This document shows positions 1-9,600 of a stretch of 18,038 nucleotides of DNA, in pieces. Position 1 is the first letter of the stretch. Each line of letters begins with the position of its first letter. Origin of the DNA: Ectocarpus siliculosus (taxonomy: Eukaryota > Sar > Phaeophyceae > Ectocarpales > Ectocarpaceae); NCBI GenBank assembly GCA_000310025.1, contig FN649752.1, forward strand, positions 1,434,756-1,452,793, in the 5' to 3' direction. A program made the translations under genes and the position numbers. Under the pieces are notes generated by a model. It saw nothing but the letters and a program-made list of their open reading frames with translations, was not told the DNA's origin and did no database searches.

Positions 1-51
1 GGGGGGGGGGGGGGGGGGGGGGTTTTTTTTTTTTTTTTTTTTTTTTTTTGG

Positions 52-82
<31 letters not shown>
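1..82. repeat. Homopolymer runs at left edge (G22, T27, G27)
   Basis: The window opens with 22 G, then 27 T, the short spacer GGCACC, and 27 G. Nothing is encoded here. Such stacked homopolymers are typical of a contig end or a poorly resolved gap edge. They could also be a real low-complexity tract in an intron of the adjacent minus-strand gene. Confidence 0.8.
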
Positions 83-615
83 ATGAAGAAGGAGGGGGAG
101 CGTGAGAAGAGACTGCACGCGATGGGTGGTATGCCGTCCACATCGATGCACTCACACAAAACAAGAGGTAGGTGAGGTTAGGGCAGGTAACGGGAGCCGC
201 TGCCGGCGAGAGACCAAGTCGCAGGGCCGACCTCGCAGAGCCGCTGCTACGTGAAACGCGAGCTACACAACCACATGCAGCGGACGACGGACTAGACGCT
301 GAGCGGGTAAAAAAAAGGGGTCAAATCACTGAGAGGGGGCCCCACCCTTTCCCTCCCCCTCCCCCCCTCCCCCTACCCCCCCCCCCCTACCCCCCCTCCC
401 TTCCATCAGTTATTTCGCTCGGGAACGACCAAACACGATACCTTCATCCAAACCCAAAACTCCCACCCCCTTTGCCGCTGCGCAACGGGCAAAACAAAAC
501 GACGTGATGCGCGTCATATTATGCCATCCCGTACCACAAACACTCCCATCCCGTTTCGCTGCTGCCGCGAAACAAGACAAGCATCACGGCCACGCCCCAA
601 ACAGCGCGCGCATAC
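83..615 (-). other. Intronic sequence of the SNF2 gene (intron 6), no exon recognised
   Basis: This lies downstream of exon 6 of the minus-strand SNF2 gene, whose donor (AAG|GTATGC) is at 615-614. I looked for the next conserved block of the family, the one that starts the second helicase lobe, and found none on the minus strand, so the next exon is probably beyond the left edge. The stretch contains a C-rich tract at about 342-396, which is G-rich on the gene's own strand. Short open frames here have no recognisable similarity. Confidence 0.55.
342..396 (-). repeat. C-rich/G-rich tract with G-quadruplex potential
   Basis: The plus strand has at least five runs of four or more C separated by single T or A residues. 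Read on the minus strand, the transcribed sense of the SNF2 gene, these are G runs spaced by one or two bases. That layout suits a G-quadruplex in intron 6. Formation is inferred from base order only. Confidence 0.45.
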
Positions 616-3600
616 CTTCGTGCGCCGGATCATGTTCTTGTCGCGGATGCCGTCGAGCTCCTTGAGGCGCTTTTCTCCCAGTCTCCTGTCTGAGGCCGTA
701 GCGTTCATCGCCCTCGCGCGCTTGATCGGCTCGGAGAAGTGCTCCGTGAACCGCGACTACGGCGGGATTGGCAGCAGCAGCAGCAGCAGCAGCGCCGTTC
801 GTTTCGTGGTTTTTGCCGTCCCGCAGTAGAGGCGGAACGTTCCGCAGCAGAAGTGGAAACAATCGCGGAAGAGGCGGAACGCCGAAAATATAACAAGGGA
901 GGAACACAAGGGCGGCAGGGGGTACATAAAAATGATGAACAAAAAAAAAAAAAGTGCGATGAGTGGGGGCGGGTAAGAAACGGTGCACTTGAAGAATGAC
1001 AAAAAATAGAGCAAGAAACACAGGAAACGGAGACGAGGGAGGAAAGCTGGACGGCGAAGGGAAAGGGGAGGAAGGCGGAGGCAAACTCATCGAAGGGAAG
1101 GCACACGCGTGAGCCGAGCCGGCTGAAACTGGGGGACGGGCGGAAACAGGCCCATAACAGGTAGGGTAGTATCCACCACAAAAGGCCGAACGATGGCGTT
1201 GAGCTTTTTCCTCCCGGCCTCAAAAGCGATTGTCGGCGATACTGCCACCTGCCTCTCCAATAAGCCGAGCAATCAAAACTGGAAACCAATTGGAGGCGTG
1301 TAACGGTGCGTCCTGCTCCCACGCGCGTCCACCGCGCCGACCGGCTTGACCATCGAAAACACGCGAAGTCTTACCAGCATACAATAGGCTATATAGGTGG
1401 GCAGACAGCGCGAGAAATGCCTTGTGTTTGTGAAACCAAACCTTACTCTTATGCTACCTAAGGGTACGGACGCGTGGTGTGAGCGCCTCACTTGCTCTCC
1501 AACGGCGAGCGGGTCGATGAGGTGCAGCAGGAACCACAGCTCTTTCATATCGTTCTGAAAAAAACAACGGAAAGATGGCGTGGGGGTCAAGAGGACAAGA
1601 CAGACAGGATCAGCTTCACAATACTGCCAAGGCTGATCAAAGACAAGAATAAGAAACAGTCCCCACTAACATACCTACAGCCTGAGACGGGGCCAGCGCG
1701 GGGGGGGGAGGGGGGGGGGGTTGCAGGGGGTTATTCCGTTGCTCAACACAGAGCTTCGGGAGCCTTAACCTACGCCGTCGGGGTGGGTGTAGCAGGATGA
1801 ACTTGTCTTCACAAGCCAAAAGGGGAGGAGGGGGCGGAAGAGAAGTATTTTCAAATTCACGAGCTCAGGACTTCGGGGAACGGGATTAGTCGACACGAAC
1901 GTTGGGCGAACAAACCCTTAGCGTTCGCCTGCTTCGCTAGGGCATATACCCTGGGGAGCTCTTTTCAAGGGGCGGCAACGTTGTACCTAGATGTTAACCC
2001 TTTTTTTTCGCGCCCCGCACCCCCCCCCCTCGGCGAGAACCCGGCGTGATCTGCCCCGGCTTTGTAGGGATGCTCGGCCAATGATCTAACGACTACGGCA
2101 CGCGACTACATGAGTTCACGCCTCCCACATACCTGGATCAGCGTTCCCGTCAGGCCGAACACTCGCTTGGTCCTGAGCTCACACGCAGCCTGGCTGACCA
2201 TGGTGGTGGCCGACTTGATGGTGTGGTACTCGTCGAAGATGACGGCATCGAAGCGCTGCTTCTTCAGCCGGTCCACGCACGCGCGCAGCAGGTCGTAGCT
2301 GGTGGCCACCACCTCGTACCGCCCGGCCTTCAAGGCTACCATCAGATCCTTTCCGGGGGACACGCGAGGGGAGGGGGGGGGGGGGATACTAGGTGATATT
2401 CTTTCCTTCGTCCTTTGACCGCTGAAAACGAGTGTCGAATGGGCGCCTTCGGGCACAGACCTGAGCGTCGTCGTAAAAGCGTGTAGTCTTACGCATAACA
2501 GCAGAAAAAAAGAAACGTTCTGCTGTGCGACGTTTGATCTTGAAGCGCTGCCACTCTTAGTGGGTACCGGGGATACGAATGTCATGACCTAATATAAATA
2601 TGGTCAATACAAGGTGCCGTGGACGGTCGCAACATTCTCCCCATCCGCATCATCGGTCAATCAAAAGTAAAAAATTGTCGTGTATCTTTCTTCTTGGTCA
2701 TCGTGTTCATGTGTAGACGCACCTTCACCCTTCGACCCGCCCCAACGCTTGGAACCAAAGGTCATCACGAGACCGCAGTTCCATGTCTACAACAGCCCAA
2801 CACATGTTCAGAAAAGGGTCTACGAACATGATTTCGATGGAACAACTCCTCCTCCCCGTTCGGTGTAACAATTCCTCCCCCCTGTCTCCCACTCCGCCGC
2901 TCCCCCTCGATTCTCACGTCCGCGTCCCTGCCGGACTCGAGCTGGTAGGCCGCAAAGTGTCCCCAGACCTTGATTTGCTTTATCCACTCTGGAACGACGG
3001 CCGCCGGCGCCACGATGAGCCAAGGCAGGCCCGTCGAGCTCGCCGGTAAGCCCTCCTTTCGCCGCCTCCTCAGCTCCTCGCTGTCGCGCCCGGTGCCTTT
3101 GATCGGAAGAGAACAAAAAAACAAAAGAGAGGCAACCCCCCCCGAGCATGTCATGGGGGTGAAAACGTGTGGTACGATATAGTTGTAGCGTTGCAGGGTA
3201 CAATAGGGGAGAGGATGAGCATGGTGGTATTTCGTCGCCTACGTCAGAGAGGCCAAGACTGCAGGGTAGGAAATAGACCTATTTTTGTGTTTCGAGCAAC
3301 GGCAAGCAAGCGGAGTGGCGACCAACCCGCGGCGCCTGGCTCCCAGCCGGCGGCCTACACCCCGACCCTCCTCCCAAAAAAAACACACACGCAGACCCTA
3401 CGCAAGTGCCCCTTTGCGCCTGGCATCCATGCAGCACCCGAACCCGGATAAACACCAGCCAAAAAGGTAAAAAAAAAAAGAATGAATAATGTTTGACCGC
3501 CACTCTCTGCGCGTCCCGCATGTACCGGGTCGGCGCATTCCGCCGCCCGCTTCGCAGTGCCCCCGAAACCCGCCGACCCACTCACCGCTCTTCCGCAGCA

Positions 3601-4703
3601 CCGAAGCCAGCAGGGCGATCGACTGCACGGTCTTGCCGAGGCCCATGTCGTCGCCAAGGATCCCGCCCTGCCCGGCCTGGAACTTGGCGTACAGCCACCG
3701 CACCTTCGTTGGTATGCATACGGCGCGGGCAGGAGACACACGACAAGCAAGGGTAACAGGCGCGTGAGTGGGGGAGGGAGGGAGGGAGTCCCCGCTAGTT
3801 GGCACGAGACGCCAGCGGGAAACGCGGACGTGAAAAGGAACCAGGGGGGGGGGGGGTTACGCAACGCATACCCCATGATGCTGAAAAGCCGCGGAGTTCT
3901 TCGGCGAGAGTAACTTAATAACACCACCACAAGGTTACCTGCAATCTCCAACGCGTCTCTGCCTTTGCGCTGAGGCTGCTCGCTCTTCCCGTCACCCCGC
4001 CATAGAAACCAATATATCACCAGAGAGTAGCTGGATGCATAAACGCCCCCCTTCAAATCAAAAGCACCCGTGCGCACCGACAAAGAACGCCACGAAGGGC
4101 TGCTTTCCCAAACACACGCGCCACGCACCCCTTCTCGCTGGTAGTCCCGCAGGTACCGGTTGATGGAAGGGTTGATGAAGCCACCTTCCCCGAGGTCGAA
4201 CGGGACCAGTTTTCCTAGCCAGGGGGGGTCCTCGATGTGCGGCTTGAGGTCCTCGTAGTCAACCTCCTCCTCCTCCTCCTCCTCATCGGGGCCCATCGTG
4301 ACCGCTCCGCCCCTACTCCTTCCACGCCCCCCGCCGCGGCCGCCGCCGCCGCCGGCGTGCGGTCCTTCCTCGTCCGAACCGACCCGCATGGCCTCGATCT
4401 TCTCGTTGAGAAAGTCCTCGTGCCCCCGCTTTCGGCCACGTCCGACCGCTGTCGAGCCGGCGGCGGTGGCAGGGTTCGACAGCAGCTGCAGCTCCTTCCG
4501 TCCCCCGCCCTCACCCCCCCGGCTTCCCTTTCGCCGCCCCCCCGCGCCGGGCTTAGAACTTTCCTCTTCGTCGCTGGTGACGTAGTCGTAGTCACAGGCC
4601 AGCAGGCGGGGAGGGGAGAGGGACAGGGAGTTTGACCGCTCTCTCCGGGCCGGCATCGGAGCCGGGTAGCGCCCTTCTAGCCGCCCGGTCTTCCTGCCAC
4701 GCC

Positions 4704-4748
<45 letters not shown>

Positions 4749-5769
4749 TGCCGTCGCTGCTGGGCGAATACGGTCGGTAATGGGTTGGAGGGGTACGGCC
4801 ACGCTTGAGCCCGCCCGCCCTCCTCGTTGGAGAGTCAATAGCGTTGGGCGTCGCGCCCCGCGGGTCTTCCGCGTCCGACATCCACTCGTTGTCGGAGCCC
4901 GCCGCCGCTGCGCCGGCCGAACCGATCCCGTCGCCGGTTCTCCTCTGCGCGGTTGGTTGCGGCCTTGTGATCCCGGCCCCGCCGTACCACCTATCGCCGG
5001 TGATCCCCAGCCCTGCCCTGCCGCTGGATGCGGCATCTCCGTCCCGCGCGGACTGTCCCTTGCCCTTGCCGTTTCCTTTGCTCCCGTTGGCGCTATCATC
5101 CCCGCGGCTGTCGCCGCTACCGCCCTCTGTCTTGCGGCACGCAGCACCTCTGCCGTTGGAAATCAACGACGCCTTCAGGTTCGGCGGTGAGCAGCGCTTT
5201 GTCTCGGGCCAGCCGCCGTCGGAGCCCGGCCGCGCGACTTTCGCTTCCGCCAGGGCGGCTGCCGGCGGCGGCACGGAAGCCGCCGCCGCCGCCGCCGAGG
5301 GTTTCCTCAACGGCGGCAAGCCGAAATATCTCCGCTGAAACGCCTCCTCGTCTTCGTCGGAGGAGGATTCGGGCAACGAGAAGAGCGATCGCGACGAAGC
5401 GCGCGGAAGGCCGCCACCACCGTTGCTGGTGACCGCCTTCTCCTCCGGCTTACAGTTAGCCACCAGAGACTGCCCCCCGTACTGGGAAGCCCCTCCTGTA
5501 GCCACCATCCGCCCGCTCGCTGCGCCACCACCGTCGCTGGAAAGAGAAGTCCGCGGCCGCCAGGCCGACGTCGACGCAGCGTATGCTGCCGCCCGCGCCC
5601 GCGGCGGGGGCGGCGACACTGCTGCCGCGCGGTTGCTAGCCGATTTTTGCAACATGAGCTCCAGCTGCCGCACGAACGGATTGTCCTCTTGGTCCTCGGA
5701 GGGTTCGCCTGGCTCCGTGCGTCTCCCGAAGGTCGGGGGCCGTGGACCTCGTCCGCCCCCGCTGCTCAT
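616..5769 (-). CDS. ERCC6L2/CHR9-like SNF2-family DNA-dependent ATPase, N-terminal half (3' end off window)
   Basis: Six exons on the minus strand: 5769-4129, 3703-3586, 3096-2918, 2348-2133, 1554-1492 and 756-616. All joins are GT-AG with matching phase and give 786 residues so far. Residues 1-500 are low-complexity and probably disordered, with 15 glycines (342-356) and seven glutamates (496-502). The SNF2 ATPase lobe then begins at [17 protein letters not shown], with Walker [14 protein letters not shown] (Lys571), [13 protein letters not shown], Walker B FDEYH (685-688), motif [11 protein letters not shown] (711-718), NDMKELW, and [14 protein letters not shown] ending at MIRRTK. The GDDMGLGKT form, the GTLIQ motif and the [13 protein letters not shown] block match ERCC6L2 and plant CHR9 better than CSB (GDEMGLGKT). 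Family members remodel or translocate on DNA in nuclear repair. Helicase motifs IV-VI are not in the window, so completeness is unknown. DEYH replaces the usual DEAH/DEGH. The start Met at 5769 has A at -3 and is the first ATG of the frame. Confidence 0.88.
757..1491 (-). other. Intron 5 of SNF2 gene
   Basis: This 735-base intron runs from donor CAA|GTGAGG (after exon 5) to acceptor CCGTAG|TCG (before exon 6). A (CAG)7 run lies just upstream of the acceptor. The many overlapping open frames across it contain simple Ser/Phe/Pro-rich translations and match nothing recognisable. Confidence 0.75.
772..792 (-). repeat. (CAG)7 / (CTG)7 trinucleotide run beside the exon 6 acceptor
   Basis: Seven uninterrupted CAG units on the plus strand read as CTG on the sense strand of the SNF2 gene. 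The run ends about 13 bases upstream of the acceptor AG at 758-757, where the polypyrimidine tract and branch point normally sit. Confidence 0.85.
1555..2132 (-). other. Intron 4 of SNF2 gene
   Basis: This 578-base intron has donor CAG|GTATGT and acceptor TTTTTCAG|AAC. It contains G-rich plus-strand tracts around 1690-1730 and a C-rich tract near 2020-2030. No coding similarity was recognised inside it. Confidence 0.75.
2349..2917 (-). other. Intron 3 of SNF2 gene, poly-C tract at its 3' end
   Basis: This 569-base intron runs from donor GAC|GTGAGA to acceptor GGAAAG|GAT. On the sense strand a run of C, with few T, lies at about 2371-2386, within some 20-35 bases of the acceptor. It stands where a polypyrimidine tract is expected but is nearly pure C. 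No other feature was recognised. Confidence 0.7.
3097..3585 (-). other. Intron 2 of SNF2 gene
   Basis: This 489-base intron has a consensus donor G|GTGAGT and an acceptor TCAAAG|GC. It joins phase 1 to phase 2 so that the split codon is glycine ([10 protein letters not shown]). An A/T-rich pyrimidine tract precedes the acceptor. Nothing else was recognised. Confidence 0.75.
3704..4128 (-). other. Intron 1 of SNF2 gene
   Basis: This 425-base intron has donor GGG|GTGCGT and acceptor ACGAAG|GTG and joins DYQREG to VRWLYAKF. The exon 1 frame stays open through the intron and so gives a misleadingly long open frame of 804 codons. The residues past 4129 in that frame have no SNF2 similarity, while exon 2 continues the motif exactly. 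Confidence 0.8.
4264..4284 (-). repeat. (CTC)7 run coding seven glutamates
   Basis: Seven CTC units on the plus strand read GAG on the minus strand and encode Glu496-Glu502 of the SNF2 protein, just ahead of the ATPase lobe. Adjacent Asp residues extend the acidic patch. Confidence 0.9.
4706..4747 (-). repeat. (CCG)14 run coding the polyglycine tract
   Basis: Fourteen perfect CCG units on the plus strand read as GGC repeats on the minus strand and account for most of Gly342-Gly356 in the SNF2 protein. The codons are nearly identical, which points to recent slippage rather than selection on an old glycine tract. Confidence 0.9.
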
Positions 5770-6680
5770 TTTGCCTGTTGCTCTCAGGAATCAGACGTCC
5801 ATTTCCCTGGGTATCGGAAGACAAATATGTACGTCGTACAGGGAGGGGATGCCACCAGATGGGCAGACGGCGGACAAGCACGGAAGTAATGAAGTAGAGA
5901 GCCCGACGGGGCGGACGTAATAAGGAACTGCCGTTGTTGCTACAGAGCAGTGCCTGTTTGAAGTGAAATCTCGGCAAAAACAGAGCAAACCATTACTGGC
6001 CTCCGAATCCCATTTTCTACTATACGACAGGAGCTAGCGGGAGACTACTACTGCTGTAGGAACACAAGGTCAAGCCGTATACTGCTGGACAGCATACAGG
6101 TCTAACAAACCTCGCTCGCTGATGCTACTGTACAGCAGTACTGCTGCTGTGTTGAAGGTTACGCACACGGCAGAGGGGTATAAAGTTGGGTTGATCAAGC
6201 ATATTTCCTCGCGCATCGTATGCTCGTCATCTAGCTAGAGCAGGTTGGTGAGAGATGTCAGGCCCCTAGTTGGCGGGCCTCTCATCCTGCGGAGACATAC
6301 AGCAGCCAGTGCAAACAGCAGTCGGCGGTTACAAAGGCGAGAACTCTCCACTTTCCAGAGACATCTACAGGATGATGCTGCAGATCACCTACGCTAGATC
6401 ATTGCTCATTAAAGGTCAACTACGCTCGCATTCCTCACCACAAATCCCCAGCAGAGTCGGGTCACCCCCTCCGGCGTACTGCTGTTGTGTGTTGTGTGTT
6501 GTCAGTTGTGTTGGGTCGAGCAACACGAGCAACACGAGCAGGGGGGGAACGCAAATTGATGTAGAAAGGGGCAGTAGCTTCCTCTCTCGAGCCCCCCTGG
6601 CGAATTCGCACCTGGAAGCCCGCGCCCATTGCACATCAGACATGTCCTCTCCCTTGCTGGTGCCGGCGTGCTAGATCCCC
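5770..6680. promoter_or_regulatory. Divergent intergenic region between the SNF2 and UvrC genes
   Basis: These 911 bases separate two start codons on opposite strands and must hold the 5' leaders and promoters of both genes. A TATA-like TATAAAG is at 6179-6185 on the plus strand, about 500 bases before the UvrC start. A cluster of CTGCTGTA/TACAGCAG motifs lies at 6043-6150, including a perfect 14-base palindrome at 6133-6146. TG-rich repeats and direct copies of GAGCAACAC lie at 6481-6540. The open frame at 6270-6674 has no recognisable product. An unseen noncoding or short coding 5' exon of UvrC could also lie here. Confidence 0.55.
6133..6146. repeat. Perfect 14-base palindrome CAGCAGTACTGCTG
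   Basis: The sequence equals its own reverse complement and sits among other CTGCTGTA-like motifs in the divergent intergenic region. The overlapping CTGTACAG at 6128-6135 is also palindromic. No binding factor can be named. Confidence 0.7.
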
Positions 6681-9600
6681 ATGCACCTGCGAATAGCAGG
6701 TGGAACTATATGCAGCACAATGCTCGTCGTCAACTTGCACACAGCTGTCAGAGGTCTCAGGCCGCTCATTATTGGCGGTGGCAAGTCGAGTCGCAGTTTG
6801 AACTCTCTCCGCATGATGACGACCAAACTCCCTGTGTTGGACCCGTCAAGACCAAGACCACGGCTTCGCGAGTGTATCCTGGGAGCGCCGGACGAGCCTG
6901 GTTGTTACATCTTCGAGTCGGGGGATGGGCGCAAGCTGTATATCGGCAAGAGCGTTAACCTATCCTCGAGGGTGCAAAGCTATTTCAGCAGCAGCAGCAG
7001 CGCAGGCAACGGCGCTGAACATGCGGTGCGTCCCGGACGGAGTCTGTCGCGCCGCATCGCGGTTATGACAGATCTTGTAGAAAGGTGGGTGACAGCTGAA
7101 AGAGAGAGTTTCTCTGGCAGTCGCAAAAGGGTTAGGGTGTGAACTTTGCACCCGGTTGGTACTTTGCACCCAGTTGGGCATCTGATATCTGAGATACATA
7201 GCAATTTTGTTTTTTGCTGTGAAAAGTGTGGTGGTACGCAGTCTGTAGTACAAAGAAAACTTCCGGCTGTGTAGTCATGCAGAACGAAATCATCACGACC
7301 CGAAGCAGTTGATTGCCACATGCCACCGAGTAACACTATCTCCACCGCCAAGGCTGTGATCTCCTTACCGCACTTCCATAGAAAGTGCAGCATGTTGAGT
7401 AGCTTGTGCGTCGGTGCCTTGGCGCGTAGGGTCCCTTGGTTGGGAAATAAAAGAGCAGCGGCGTGGTAGCCGCCAACGGTACAATGTAGGAACTTGATGG
7501 GCGTGATAGCCTTCTACTTTGGGATGGAGCGTGATAGCTCGGGTATGGTATCTCTGGATATGGCGTGGAAGCCTGGTGGCGTGATAGCCGTGGTGTAAAG
7601 GTATATGCAAGGACGTGGAAGTCCAGAAGGCGTGGTAGCCGGGTGGCGTGATAGCCGGGATTGGCGTGGAAGCCGTGGCGTGATGGCCGTGGTAGCGTGA
7701 TAGCCGGGGAAAAGGACTTGATTATACACAGGAAGAAGGGACAATAAGAAGAAGTAGAAGAAGATAAGTGAGAAGCCACAAAACATAATCACCATATCCG
7801 TTGTCGACACACACATACCCCCACCCTCAATCCTGTAATATGCGGCAAAGTTGGTACCACCATCTCTAATCCATAGCAAACCCCCAAACTCCCCGCTCCA
7901 TCTGCTCGGAAATTTCTTGCTTGCAATAACCTGTCGATGCTGTGAGTACGTCCAACACAGCAGTAGGTAGAAGTTTAGGTGGACGACTGAAGGGAGCGAG
8001 CGTTTACCAATTCATGTGTGTACGGTAGCGTGGATGCTCGATGTCTAACTAATGTATTTCAATACGAGCGTGCACCAGAGAGCGGTCGAAGTGTGCCAAG
8101 TTTACACACCATACACCAGGCTCCTCCCCCGTGCGGCCTTCGTCACTTCTCGCGTGACCAGCTGCATCTTAAGTCTATCGTTCTCCGCATCAGTGGAACA
8201 GCCACTCGACAATCGTGTTCCGTCGCACTTTACATTTGCAACTGACACCGGCAAGGGTATTAGACATGGAGTGAGATGACCCCCCCTCATTTGGTTCATG
8301 ATCGTATGGTGTGCCTGGGTACGACTGCCGCATTGGTACAACATGCAGCCGTGGGGAGCCGAACGTGCGGCGGTCATGCACGCGCCCGGGAATTCTAACT
8401 TTTACCCCGGCGCTATCAATTTTCCCTTTTTGCATGTACCTCAAAGAATCGACTACATTGTCACGGCGTCAGGAGCGGAAGCTCTTCTGCTAGAGGCGTC
8501 CCTGATCCGACAGCACCAGCCACCGTTCAACGTCCTCCTCAAGGACGACAAGCAAAATTGTGAGAGCTTTTGTAACCTCTACGTAGTACTGTTTGTGTTG
8601 CACCTTGGATCCACGTGCTGCTGCGGGTGTCGGGGGCTGGCTATCGGTATTGGCTACAATTCCCACTCGTCGGGGTCTGGCCGATCCTCCCTACCCTCCC
8701 GCCGTAAAACCGTTCCTCTCTTGCTATCTATCGCCGTGTCTCCCTTACGCCCCCGATCTCACACAACACCATCCGCGTGCTCGGTAGACCCGTACGTCTG
8801 CGTCACCTGGAGCGAGCCTTACCCTCGTGTCCTCATCACCAGAGACAAGCCACGTCGCGGTGGAGGGTCAGAGGACCGCTACTACGGACCCTTCGTGGAC
8901 GCAGGACAGGTCAAGTCCACCGTCGCTCTCGTCCGACGCGTACTCCCCCTGCGCGAACGCGCCCGTCCCCTCTACAAGGACAAGCCTTGCCTGAACTACG
9001 ACATGGGCATCTGCCCGGGGCCTTGCCAAGGTCTCGTTTCTGAGGAGGATTATGCCGAGACGGTTCGGCTGGCGGAAATGGTATTCCGGGGCGAGGGCAG
9101 CCAACTCCTTTCCACGCTCCAAGGGCGCATGGAGAGCGAGTCTCGCGCAGAGAGGTTCGAGCGAGCAGGGGAGATCAAGGCACAAATGACCCTTGTGCGG
9201 GGGGGGCTGTTGGGGTCATCGCTGCATTTTTCAGCCGGGGGCGTAGCTGCTGGCGGCGGAGGGGACCGAGGAGGACTCCAGCCCAGAGGAGACGGCGCCA
9301 GGGCTTCCTCGGCGGAAGGCGGCGGGTCCCGCAGGGACGTTGTGGCGGTGGGGCTGGCGGGAGACTTGGCGTGCTTCCAGGTGTTCCAGGTGCGAGGCGG
9401 CCGTCTCATTGGCCGGCTGGGCTTCACGTACAGGGTGGAGGAGGAAGGATTGTCGAGAGGAGAGGTCCTGCAGGCGTGCCTGGAGCGTTACTGGGGGGAC
9501 GTGCTCATGTCCGCGCGGACCGCAGCGGGCGGGGTAGGAGACGAGAGGGGCGACAATCTTCCATCCCGGACATTGAACGGCAACCCCGGGGCTAAAGGAG

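Noticed and set aside
3355-5769. The 804-codon minus-strand frame taken as a complete protein
   Set aside because: Similarity stops at the donor at 4128 and resumes in a different frame at 3703, so the part beyond 4129 is intronic read-through.
6518-6545. Direct repeats of GAGCAACAC as a CRISPR-like or regulatory array
   Set aside because: Only two or three short copies with no spacers of regular length; a short hairpin is possible but is not distinctive.
7336-7879. Minus-strand Tyr-His-Ala/Pro-Arg-rich open frames as a repeat protein
   Set aside because: They arise from the minisatellite in UvrC intron 1; unit spacing is not a multiple of three and the frames overlap each other.
8298-8446. 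Upstream extension of the UvrC exon 2 frame as coding
   Set aside because: The translation has no UvrC similarity and a good acceptor at 8445-8446 restores the family sequence from exon 1.
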